Of a DNA stretch of 64,000 nt, positions 9,260 to 17,109 are shown piece by piece; position 1 is the first letter of the stretch, and every line of letters begins with the position of its first letter. The position numbers and the translations under genes are program-made. Below the pieces are notes generated by a model. It worked only from the letters and a program-made list of their open reading frames with translations. It had not been told where the DNA came from and ran no database searches. The stretch is from Clostridium akagii DSM 12554 (lineage in GTDB: Bacteria > Bacillota > Clostridia > Clostridiales > Clostridiaceae): NCBI RefSeq assembly GCF_000686725.1, contig NZ_JMLK01000007.1, positions 1 to 64,000 of the forward strand, in the 5' to 3' direction.

Positions 9260-11330
9260 TTTATTAAATGTATTGGAATCAAAAGAACCTATTAGATCTA
9301 AAAGATTAAATTATATATATTTTACAAAAGATGAATTCGAATGGATATGTATAGAAACTAAAACAAATGTTCAGATACGATGGATGAATTTAAGACAATT
9401 CATGAAATTATATCCGTCTTTAAAAAAACTTGAAGAAAAATTACAAGAAACTAAAGAATATTATTATGGGGATAGCAAAAATAGAAAATATGGATGGATA
9501 CTAGTTTATTTAGTATATTATAAACGAATAAAAATTCCTATGGAAGTTTTATATCAAATAAGGATTAATAGGAAAGAGATTATCTTTTTAGATAAAGAGT
9601 TATGTGACTTCATGAATAAAGCATATGAAATAGGCGTTATAAATAGACATTATTCTAAAATGCTCATTGTTCAGGAGATGATGCTTGAAGTAATAAGAAG
9701 CATTTTATATTTTCAACTTTCTTTAAATGAATGTTTGACTAATATGTTATTGTTCAAAAAAATAGCCAGTAAAATAAGTGGTCGTGAGATATGTTATACC
9801 CCGTTAAAACATATTTTGATAGAATTGGGAATTAAAATAAAAGAAGTTGAAGTTAATAAAAACCATACAATAAATATAGATAGGAATTTTTATAGTTCTA
9901 ATAATGAATTTAGAAATCTGTTATTAAAATACACAGAATATTTAAATTCTGTTCATCCTTATAAAACTGTTAAGACTGAAATATCTCATTTAAAAAGTTT
10001 TTTTAATTTCATTTATGAAAATTATTATGAAGTAAGAGAAATTGAGGAATTGGATTGTTTTCATATTGAGCAATATATTAATTTTCAAAAAAATGTTATA
10101 AACATTAGGGGTAAAAAAAACGAACCATCAACTATAAATCATAGAATAGAATCAGTCAATAAATTTTTTTGCTTTCTAAGAGAAAAAATCGGAATTTCCA
10201 TAAAAAATAATATAATTACTAATTATGATAAGCAAAAAGAATACATAAATTTTCCTAGATATAAATCAAAAAAGGAAATTAATATATTAATTAAGGCAAT
10301 AAGCGAAATTGATGAAGAGAAAAGATTACAAGAAAAAATGGTGCTTGTTTTATTGTTAGACACTGGAAGAAGGATACATGAAATCTTAACACTGCAGTAT
10401 AACTGCCTTAAAAATGATAGTATTTTTTTTCATAAACTAAAACAAGGTAAGCCAATATGGCAAAAAGTAGGAAAAACATCAGTTGCTGCAGTTTTAAAAT
10501 TAAAAGAGTATTCTAGAAATATAAATACGGAAATTTATTCTGAATTAGATGGCAAGCGATATAGAAGATTAATCCCTAGTATATATAGCAGAGCTAAAAA
10601 TGTACTATCTATTGCACAAATACGAAAATTTTTTGTGGAATTACAAATTAAAAATAATATTATTGATAAAAAAGGAAATCCCATTTTTACTTTACATGAC
10701 AATAAACGAAATTTTGTTTCTAATATGGAAGCAGCGGGTGTTAGTCCTGAGGATATTGCTATTATATTGGGACAAGGAATGGAATCATTACTGCCATATG
10801 AAATAAATAATAGTTTAGCAATAGAAACTTTATTGAGTGTAGAAAAAAAAGGAATATTAATAGGAAAACAAAAGAAAAGTAACGATGATTCATATTATAA
10901 TAAAAATGAACAGTTTATTATAGATTGTTTAAGCAATAATGATATTATAACAAAAAATAAAATAAATTTAATAGAAAAATTGCAAGATCCCAAAAAAGCA
11001 ATACCACTTCCAATAGGAGAATGTTTAGACATAGATAGTATTCAGTCGTGTAGTATTATTTTATGCATAACATGTCAAGAATTTAGAATAATGTGTAAAG
11101 AGGACATAGAGATATTTGAAGAGTTTTGTTTTAAAATGTATAAATATATCTATACATTTAAACGTAATAAAGAAATTCAAAATTTGGAAAAAGAATATAC
11201 TGCTAAAGTTATGTTTGTACTTCAAAACAAAATTAAATTAAATGAAGATGAGTGTAAAAAGGAAATAAGGTGTATTAAAAAAAGTGCACGTGATTCGCTA
11301 AAAGGGGGAACATATAATGGCAAAGTATGA
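9252..11330 (+). CDS. Tyrosine recombinase 3 of the transposition module, altered active site
   Basis: ATG 9252 with AGGTG upstream; overlaps recombinase 2 by 8 bases. 692 aa with a core-binding domain (about 220-320) and a recombinase fold. The first arginine is kept (DTGRRIHEI, about 370) and a tyrosine occurs at LLPYEI (about 515), but the HxxRH box reads LHDNKRNF (His to Arg spacing +4, and N where H is usual) and the LGH box reads LGQ. It may be inactive and structural, or use a shifted geometry. A C-terminal cysteine-containing region (SCSIILCITCQEF) resembles the knuckle of recombinase 2. Confidence 0.82.
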   Translation: MNSLLNVLESKEPIRSKRLNYIYFTKDEFEWICIETKTNVQIRWMNLRQFMKLYPSLKKLEEKLQETKEYYYGDSKNRKYGWILVYLVYYKRIKIPMEVLYQIRINRKEIIFLDKELCDFMNKAYEIGVINRHYSKMLIVQEMMLEVIRSILYFQLSLNECLTNMLLFKKIASKISGREICYTPLKHILIELGIKIKEVEVNKNHTINIDRNFYSSNNEFRNLLLKYTEYLNSVHPYKTVKTEISHLKSFFNFIYENYYEVREIEELDCFHIEQYINFQKNVINIRGKKNEPSTINHRIESVNKFFCFLREKIGISIKNNIITNYDKQKEYINFPRYKSKKEINILIKAISEIDEEKRLQEKMVLVLLLDTGRRIHEILTLQYNCLKNDSIFFHKLKQGKPIWQKVGKTSVAAVLKLKEYSRNINTEIYSELDGKRYRRLIPSIYSRAKNVLSIAQIRKFFVELQIKNNIIDKKGNPIFTLHDNKRNFVSNMEAAGVSPEDIAIILGQGMESLLPYEINNSLAIETLLSVEKKGILIGKQKKSNDDSYYNKNEQFIIDCLSNNDIITKNKINLIEKLQDPKKAIPLPIGECLDIDSIQSCSIILCITCQEFRIMCKEDIEIFEEFCFKMYKYIYTFKRNKEIQNLEKEYTAKVMFVLQNKIKLNEDECKKEIRCIKKSARDSLKGGTYNGKV

Positions 11331-11652
11331 TAATATGATTCAACAGAAAAAAGATTTAGTATTAAAAAGAAAAGATGATGTGGAGAAAGCGTGTCAAAAG
11401 TTGATGAATTTAGAATCAAGCATTAGTTATTGTGACGTTAGTAAAATTACTAATATACCATTAAAAACACTACAAGGGCCTAACTATAAAGAAATAATAA
11501 AAACATGGCAACAGCTAAAATTAGATGATTCCTCTAATAGAGGAGAACTACATGTTTATAAAAAAGAAATAGCGCATTTGAAAGAAATAATACATAAATT
11601 AATAGATCAAAACAGTGCTCTAAAAACAGAAATCTATAGACTTAATAAATAG
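11317..11652 (+). CDS. Small TnpC-like protein (DUF6262 type)
   Basis: 111 aa; ATG 11317 follows AAAGGGGGAAC and overlaps the end of recombinase 3. The N-terminal half is basic and helical with an HTH-like stretch SYCDVSKITNIPLKTLQGP; the C-terminal third (YKKEIAHLKEIIHKLIDQNS) is a coiled coil with heptad leucines/isoleucines. Size, position and architecture match TnpC of Tn554, which orients and stimulates transposition. Inference from synteny and shape. Confidence 0.72.
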   Translation: MAKYDNMIQQKKDLVLKRKDDVEKACQKLMNLESSISYCDVSKITNIPLKTLQGPNYKEIIKTWQQLKLDDSSNRGELHVYKKEIAHLKEIIHKLIDQNSALKTEIYRLNK

Positions 11653-11695
11653 CGAAATGTAATTAAAAACTAACTATGACAATTAATATAAAAAT

Positions 11696-11748
11696 AAGCT
11701 TTAAATGCAAGTAGGATATTCACACCTTGTTTAAAGCTTGTTTTTTTT
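11696..11748 (+). terminator. Terminator of the recombinase operon
   Basis: AAGCTTTAAA pairs with TTTAAAGCTT and is followed by GTTTTTTTT. It overlaps the 3' end of the convergent XRE gene (stop at 11731-11733), so it may serve the plus-strand operon mainly. Confidence 0.75.
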
Positions 11749-11961
11749 AAATAGATTTTCAATTGGAACTTTTAAAGCGTTTGCAATAGCAGAAGCTTCA
11801 TAATCTAATACTGGTCTTTTTTCAGACTCAATTCTAGAAAGCATGGGTTCATCAATCTGGATTCCCTGTAGATTTATTTTTGCAACTAAATCTTTTTGTG
11901 TGCAATTTTTATTCTTACGAATTGATTTAACATTTATACCAATGATATTTTTTCTTTCCAT
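11731..11961 (-). CDS. XRE-family transcriptional regulator, 76 aa
   Basis: One Cro/CI-type HTH domain fills the protein: NVKSIRKNKNCTQKDLVAKI, then EPMLSRIESEKRPVLDYEAS and ANALKVPIENLF. It is divergent from the GHKL ATPase gene with 117 bases between the starts, and the palindrome TTGTG-N5-CACAA at 12020-12034 lies in that gap. It most likely represses itself and the ATPase gene. It is in reverse orientation to all neighbours. Confidence 0.82.
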   Translation of the reverse strand: MERKNIIGINVKSIRKNKNCTQKDLVAKINLQGIQIDEPMLSRIESEKRPVLDYEASAIANALKVPIENLFKKNKL

Positions 11962-12019
11962 ATTGAATCATCCTTACATAGTTTATGCATTAATTTTAGT
12001 AAATTGTGCAAAATAAAAG

Positions 12020-12034
12020 TTGTGCGGTACACAA
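12020..12034. promoter_or_regulatory. Palindrome in the XRE/ATPase divergent region
   Basis: TTGTG CGGTA CACAA; an additional AATTGTGC half-site lies at 12002-12009 and the flank after the palindrome is TTTTAG. Size and position fit an operator for the XRE protein. Confidence 0.5.
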
Positions 12035-12078
12035 TTTTAGCAATTTTATAAAAGTTTTTTGAAGTGGGAGTGATTAAA

Positions 12079-13725
12079 TTGGAAATATGCACACCGTTAG
12101 TTAGGGATATTTCATTATATAAAGAGATAGCAAAGAATTTAGTAAATCCATTAGAAGTTCCAAGAGAAGCAATAAGTAATTCAATGGATTCGGAAGCTAG
12201 AAATATTAACATTGAGATTTATCGGGATAATAAGGGTTTATTTTGTTTGGATTTTGTGGATGATGGATCTGGTATGGCACGTGAGGAAATGGAGAGCTTT
12301 TTTAATTTGGGTGATTCAAGAAAGGATGTTAGAAATATAGGCGAAAAAGGATTAGGAACTAAAATATTCTTTAGAAGTAAAAAATTAACTGTAATAAGTC
12401 AAAAAGGTGGTAATCGAAGATATATTGCAGTGATGGAATATGCTTGGGAAAATTTAAATAAAAACAAAATACCAGTGTATACAATAGAAGATGTTAAACC
12501 AATTATAGGTAAGCAAGGAACTACCGTTAGAATTGAAGGTTATTTAATAGATAATCCTGAAAGATTTTTCAATTTTGATACATTAAAAGATTATATTTTA
12601 TGGTTTACTGCAGGGGGAAGTTTTAAAAGTATTTTTGCTACATATCATGAATTAAATAGATATGTTAAAAATATGCAAGTTGCACCTAGAATATTTATTA
12701 ATGATAAAATTCAAGGAATAAAAGAGGAAATAGCGGGTACTCATCAATTTTTTTCTCCACAAGAAAATCCAAAAGAAGATATAAATGAAAATGTATACAA
12801 GAAATCAGTTAACTATTGTAGGCATTTTGGACCATACCATAGAAGTACTAACATTGATGGTGAATATGTCTCATTTCAGATGTATGGAACAGTTTCTGGT
12901 GTTAATTGTAGAAAAGCAGTATGTAAATTAAGGCAAGCAGAAAGATTAAAAAGTAGATTTGGAATTTATCTAGCGAAAGATTTTATTCCAGTTGTAAAAA
13001 AGTCAAGTTTAATTACTGATCCCAATTATCATCATTTTCATTTATTAGTGAATTCTCAAAACTTTGAGTTAACAGCAGATAGAAATAATATAAGCAATGA
13101 AGATGATCCTAAAATAAAATGGATTTTTGGTAATGTAAAGAAAATAATAAATGAAGACATAATGCCTATAGCAGAAAACGAATACTTTAAAATGAGAAAA
13201 GAGGAAGAATGCCAGTCTCAGATACGAGAGAAGAAGAGGATACTTAAAAATAGAATAAAAAATTATTCGGATTTAGAGGAATTAGATATTGAGGATATAT
13301 CGATAAAAAAAATACCAGACAATGAGGCACAAGTGGCATTAGTACTTGCTTCAATATTAAGTAATAAGAATTATAAAAAACATATTAAGCACATAGATTC
13401 AATTGCACACTATTCTAATCAATCCACAACAGATTTAATTTGCATAAATAGAGAAGGCGTTCCATTATTGGTTGAAATAGAGTTTCTATTAGGTAATATA
13501 TTTAGGCATGATCACCCATATGAAACATTTGATTGCATTGTTTGTTGGAAAGTAGATATTGAGATTAATGAGCGAAAAAGACTAGTTGATGGAACTGAAT
13601 TAAAGTTAATTTGTGAAGAAGAAAAATGGTTGCTAAAGTTCGGAACAGACAAAATTATTCCAATTATTGAGTTATCAAGTATAATTACATCTATTAAGGA
13701 ACTTCAAATTGCTACAGTTAATTAA
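12079..13725 (+). CDS. GHKL-type ATPase with C-terminal alpha/beta domain
   Basis: TTG 12079 is chosen because GGGAGTGA sits 5 bases upstream; GTG 12064 is an alternative. 548 aa. The HSP90/MutL/gyrB-type ATPase motifs are clear: REAISNSMD (N box, about 29), DDGSGM (G1, about 62), GEKGLGTKIFF (G2, about 90). The region about 445-540 (TDLICINREGVPLLVEIEF ... ETFDCIVCWKVD) looks like an alpha/beta domain with D...ExE arrangement reminiscent of PD-(D/E)xK folds but without an obvious lysine. GHKL/MORC-like ATPases are often coded beside restriction or defence systems, as here. Function is inferred: an ATP-driven DNA-binding clamp or effector controlled by the divergent XRE gene. Confidence 0.75.
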   Translation: MEICTPLVRDISLYKEIAKNLVNPLEVPREAISNSMDSEARNINIEIYRDNKGLFCLDFVDDGSGMAREEMESFFNLGDSRKDVRNIGEKGLGTKIFFRSKKLTVISQKGGNRRYIAVMEYAWENLNKNKIPVYTIEDVKPIIGKQGTTVRIEGYLIDNPERFFNFDTLKDYILWFTAGGSFKSIFATYHELNRYVKNMQVAPRIFINDKIQGIKEEIAGTHQFFSPQENPKEDINENVYKKSVNYCRHFGPYHRSTNIDGEYVSFQMYGTVSGVNCRKAVCKLRQAERLKSRFGIYLAKDFIPVVKKSSLITDPNYHHFHLLVNSQNFELTADRNNISNEDDPKIKWIFGNVKKIINEDIMPIAENEYFKMRKEEECQSQIREKKRILKNRIKNYSDLEELDIEDISIKKIPDNEAQVALVLASILSNKNYKKHIKHIDSIAHYSNQSTTDLICINREGVPLLVEIEFLLGNIFRHDHPYETFDCIVCWKVDIEINERKRLVDGTELKLICEEEKWLLKFGTDKIIPIIELSSIITSIKELQIATVN

Positions 13726-13948
13726 TTTATTATAACTATATAATTAGAAAAGTGCTATTATTATGATTCCCATAGTTAAACGGAAGCTTATAATGTATAC
13801 AATCATTATAGGCTGTATTAATACTTCAAAATTTAGGTGGCAAGTAAATAGTTGTAAAAAGTAATACAGGTATTCGTGGAAACATAGATAATACATAAAT
13901 GAGGTATTAGGGAAAACTCAAATTATGTATTATATAATGCTTAATTAT

Positions 13949-13981
13949 AAGTTTGACAACATAAACTTTCTAATTTATAAT
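13949..13981 (+). promoter_or_regulatory. Consensus sigma-A promoter overlapped by an inverted repeat
   Basis: TTGACA (13953-13958), 17 bases, TATAAT (13976-13981): a perfect vegetative promoter. The inverted repeat AAGTTT-N8-AAACTT (13949-13968) covers the -35 box. The small XRE gene 37 bases downstream is the obvious candidate to bind it, giving controller-protein style autoregulation of the restriction-modification operon. The rest of the 13726-14008 gap shows no gene. Confidence 0.75.
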
Positions 13982-14017
13982 TAAAAACAATTAGTTTAGC
14001 TTTATGAGGTGGATATG

Positions 14018-14227
14018 ATGAAGATATCAGAGCAGATAAAAATTTTATGCGTTAGAACGAATATAAGTGTAGCAGAATTATCAAGGAGAGTAGGGCAATC
14101 TCCACAAAACTTTAGTGCTAAAATGAAAAGAGAAAGCTTTACTATTTCAGAATTGCAAATAATATCAGAAGCAGTCGATGCAACTTTTGAACATAATTTT
14201 ATATTGAAAAATGGAGATAAGGTGTGA
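14018..14227 (+). CDS. XRE-type controller protein of the restriction-modification operon, 69 aa
   Basis: ATG 14018 with GAGGTGG upstream (ATG 14015 or GTG 14009 are alternatives). The whole protein is an HTH: SEQIKILCVRTNISVAELSR, RVGQSPQNFSAKMKRESFTI, followed by a short tail. The stop overlaps the methyltransferase start (GTGTGA). Small XRE genes immediately upstream of methyltransferase/endonuclease pairs are classically C proteins timing endonuclease expression; here it precedes both genes in one operon. Not a member I can name. Confidence 0.78.
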   Translation: MKISEQIKILCVRTNISVAELSRRVGQSPQNFSAKMKRESFTISELQIISEAVDATFEHNFILKNGDKV

Positions 14228-15303
14228 GAAAAATAGAAAAAAACAAAGTGACTGAATTTAAATTAGGCGAGCTTTTTTGTGGACCTGGAGGAATAGCTTT
14301 AGGTGCAACAACAGCTAAGATAGAAGATTCAAAATATAAAATAACACATGCATGGGCGAATGATTATGACTTAGATACTTGTAATACTTATAAACATAAT
14401 ATTGCTCCTGATAATGCTGATTCTGTTATATGTTGTGATGTGCATAAATTAGATATACCCAAATTGGCACCTATTGATGCATTGGCCTTTGGATTTCCTT
14501 GCAATGATTTTTCAATAGTAGGCGAACAAAAGGGCTTTGATGGAATATTTGGAGGGTTATATAAATACGGTGTTAAAGCTTTAAAAACATTTCAACCAAT
14601 GTGGTTTCTTGCTGAAAATGTAGGTGGGTTGAGAAGTGCAAATGAAGGGAGTGCATTGAAAAATATACTTAATGATTTAAGGGATTCAGGATATAAAGTG
14701 TATCCACATTTGTATAAATTTGAGCAATATGGCGTTCCACAAGCCAGGCATAGAGTGATTATTATAGGTATTAGGAATGACTTACCATATGAATTTAGAC
14801 CTCCAAGTCCAGCACCATATGAGAATATGGATAATACATGCAAAACAGCTATAGAATGCCCTCCAATAGATCCTAACGCATTGAACAATGAGTTAACAAA
14901 GCAATCTAAAACAGTGACTGAAAGATTGAAACATATTAAACCAGGACAAAATGCTTTTACAGCAGATTTACCTGAAGAATTAAGGCTTAATGTTAAAGGA
15001 GCCAAAATAAGTCAGATATATAAAAGATTAGATCCATCTAAGCCGGCATATACAGTTACAGGTTCAGGTGGTGGTGGGACACATATGTATCACTATGAAG
15101 AGCCTCGAGCATTGACTAACAGAGAAAGAGCAAGGTTGCAAACATTTCCTGATAATTATGAATTTAAGGGATTAAAAGAAAGTGTTAGAAAACAAATAGG
15201 AATGGCTGTACCAGTAAATGGAGTGAAAATTATTTTTGAAGCCATACTTAAAACTTTTGCGGGTATTGAATATGATAGTATTGACTTTAATGTGAAAGAG
15301 TAG
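14224..15303 (+). CDS. DNA (cytosine-5) methyltransferase
   Basis: GTG 14224 with GGAG 7 bases upstream; 359 aa. The C5-methyltransferase motifs appear in order: I GELFCGPGGIALG (about 15), IV GFPCNDFS with the catalytic Cys (about 92), VI ENVGG (about 130), VIII QYGVPQARHRVIIIGIR (about 169), a target-recognition region about 200-285 and motifs IX/X (RERARLQTFPDNY, IGMAVPVNGV) near the end. It transfers a methyl group from AdoMet to cytosine in a specific site. The restriction enzyme gene follows after 8 bases, so it most simply protects that site; it could also serve the adjacent DISARM-like genes, whose class 2 form uses a C5-methyltransferase (DrmMII). Confidence 0.92.
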   Translation: MRKIEKNKVTEFKLGELFCGPGGIALGATTAKIEDSKYKITHAWANDYDLDTCNTYKHNIAPDNADSVICCDVHKLDIPKLAPIDALAFGFPCNDFSIVGEQKGFDGIFGGLYKYGVKALKTFQPMWFLAENVGGLRSANEGSALKNILNDLRDSGYKVYPHLYKFEQYGVPQARHRVIIIGIRNDLPYEFRPPSPAPYENMDNTCKTAIECPPIDPNALNNELTKQSKTVTERLKHIKPGQNAFTADLPEELRLNVKGAKISQIYKRLDPSKPAYTVTGSGGGGTHMYHYEEPRALTNRERARLQTFPDNYEFKGLKESVRKQIGMAVPVNGVKIIFEAILKTFAGIEYDSIDFNVKE

Positions 15304-15311
15304 GTTACAAT

Positions 15312-16865
15312 ATGTTAAATTATTGGTGGGTAACAAGACCTAAAAGAAAACTAAATTCTGTACCAGAAGTATTAGCAACGTTTGCTGAACAATCGTTGGA
15401 TGAAGAATGGCAGGGACAAAGAAACTTACATTTATCATTTGAAGGAGCATTAGAGCAGGCTGGTTTAAAGCGCATAGGTGAACGCCGAGATCAGAAGGGC
15501 GGCGGCGGAAGAACATATAAGGCATGGGTTACCAGCTTAGGGTTGATATTCGCTCAAGAATCTACTGGAAAGATGAAGTTAACATTAGCTGGCGAAGCCA
15601 TTATGGCAGGTGATTCTCCAGTTGAGGTGTTAAAAAATCAAATCTTAAAATATCAATTTCCTTCCTCTTTTTCATTAAGCAGAGGGGTAGGGGTTGTTTC
15701 AAGATTTAAAATAAGACCTTTTAGGTTTTTGCTGAGATTATTAAGTAATTCACAATTGAAGTATTTGACTGAAGAAGAGATTGCAAAAATAATTGTTATC
15801 GAGGCTGAAACTGAAACAAATAAATGCTATGAACATATTGTAGATAGGATTTTAGAATTTAGAGAAAAAGGTGATTCTTGTCTTGAAACAAATTTTTTTG
15901 AAAAATATAAGTCATCAAAAGGTAATGTTAATCCCGAACACCCATACAGTCATTTAATGGATTTAGCAAATACACTTGTGAATTGGTTGGAATACACACA
16001 ACTTACCAAAAGAGACAGTGGTGAATTGTCTATCCTTGATGATAAATGTGAAGAAGTGCAAAAAATTTTGTCTGAGTGCCCACCTTTTATTGAGCGCCCA
16101 GAAGAGAGGGAATATTTCCAGAGAAAGTATGGTTTAGACCCCAAGCATAAAAAGGATACAAGAAATCTTATAGAAACTAAGACTGTTACAGCTAAAATTA
16201 TTGCTGAACAGATAATCAAGAAATTTTATATTACAGAATCGTTGAGGCAACCTATAACAAAAATAACTACAGCGCTTATAGATAAAATTACAGAACAGAC
16301 TGGTCTGGATGGAAAGATAGTGGAAGAAACACTTCTGAAATTGTATCCAAAAGGCTCAGTTGGAGCTTTTATGACTGAATATTTTGAAATGGCTTTTAAA
16401 GGTAGAGATGAGGCAACTGGTTTTGAAAAAGCAACTGTTGAGTTATTTAAAAATGTTTTTGGTTACGAAGCTAAACATGTGGGAGCAATAGGTCTTACAC
16501 CGGACGTTTTGATTTTGTCAGACACAGATGGTTACCAGGCTATTATAGATAATAAAGCATATAGCAAATATACGATTAGCAATGACCACCACAATAGGAT
16601 GGTTCATAATTATATAAAAGGGTTGAATCTTTATAGTACTTCGTCTGCACCACTTGCTTTTTTCTCGTATATTGCAGGAGGATTTGGTAAAAATATAAAT
16701 TCCCAAATTAAAGGTATCGTTTCTGAAACTACTATACATGGAAGTGCAATGAGTGTTTCTAATATGATAAGGCTCGTAGAAAACTATACAGACAAAGGGT
16801 ACAAGCATTCAAAGATTAAGGAAATTTTTTCTTTGGATAGGCAGATTTTGATGTCAGATATATAA
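15312..16865 (+). CDS. AlwI-family type II restriction endonuclease
   Basis: 517 aa. The N-terminus NYWWVTRPKRKLNSVPEVL and following EWQGQRNLHLSFEGALEQAG are the signature of AlwI-family endonucleases. A PD-(D/E)xK-like site is visible near residue 395-415: GLTPDVLIL ... QAIIDNKAY, with D in place of the usual E. The methyltransferase precedes it by 8 bases and a strong terminator follows, so the pair and the controller form a closed operon. AlwI itself cuts outside GGATC; the site of this enzyme cannot be read from the sequence. A GC-richer stretch near 15470-15520 (GGGCGGCGGCGGAAG) is unlike its surroundings. Confidence 0.82.
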   Translation: MLNYWWVTRPKRKLNSVPEVLATFAEQSLDEEWQGQRNLHLSFEGALEQAGLKRIGERRDQKGGGGRTYKAWVTSLGLIFAQESTGKMKLTLAGEAIMAGDSPVEVLKNQILKYQFPSSFSLSRGVGVVSRFKIRPFRFLLRLLSNSQLKYLTEEEIAKIIVIEAETETNKCYEHIVDRILEFREKGDSCLETNFFEKYKSSKGNVNPEHPYSHLMDLANTLVNWLEYTQLTKRDSGELSILDDKCEEVQKILSECPPFIERPEEREYFQRKYGLDPKHKKDTRNLIETKTVTAKIIAEQIIKKFYITESLRQPITKITTALIDKITEQTGLDGKIVEETLLKLYPKGSVGAFMTEYFEMAFKGRDEATGFEKATVELFKNVFGYEAKHVGAIGLTPDVLILSDTDGYQAIIDNKAYSKYTISNDHHNRMVHNYIKGLNLYSTSSAPLAFFSYIAGGFGKNINSQIKGIVSETTIHGSAMSVSNMIRLVENYTDKGYKHSKIKEIFSLDRQILMSDI

Positions 16866-16882
16866 ATTAAATTTATGTAATG

Positions 16883-16925
16883 AGTCCAGATTATTTTAAA
16901 AATAATCTGGACTTTTTATTTTAAT
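16883..16925 (+). terminator. Terminator of the restriction-modification operon
   Basis: AGTCCAGATTATTTT pairs with AAAATAATCTGGACT across a minimal A-rich loop and is followed by TTTTTATTTT. It separates the restriction operon from the DISARM-like operon. Confidence 0.9.
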
Positions 16926-17109
16926 AAGTTATTGATTAGTAATAAAATAGTAAATGATGAAAAAACATATAAAAACATATAAAAATGTTATAATGTAAGA
17001 AATATGAAAAAGCTTTAGTTAGAGATTGTAATTATATTGAACAAAAAACAAATAAGTATTAAAATTATCAATAAAAACACAATAATAAATTTGTTTGTAG
17101 GGGCTAAAG

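Noticed and set aside
14592-15005. 137-codon minus-strand ORF opposite the methyltransferase
   Set aside because: It lies within conserved methyltransferase motifs and has no start signal.
14224-15303. Methyltransferase as a certain drmMII
   Set aside because: It is in an operon with the controller and the AlwI-like nuclease, with its own promoter and terminator, so R-M is the simpler assignment; use by DISARM stays a hypothesis.
16986-16994. TATAAT at 16989-16994 as the promoter of the drmE operon
   Set aside because: No acceptable -35 box at the right distance; the region is very AT-rich so chance matches are likely.
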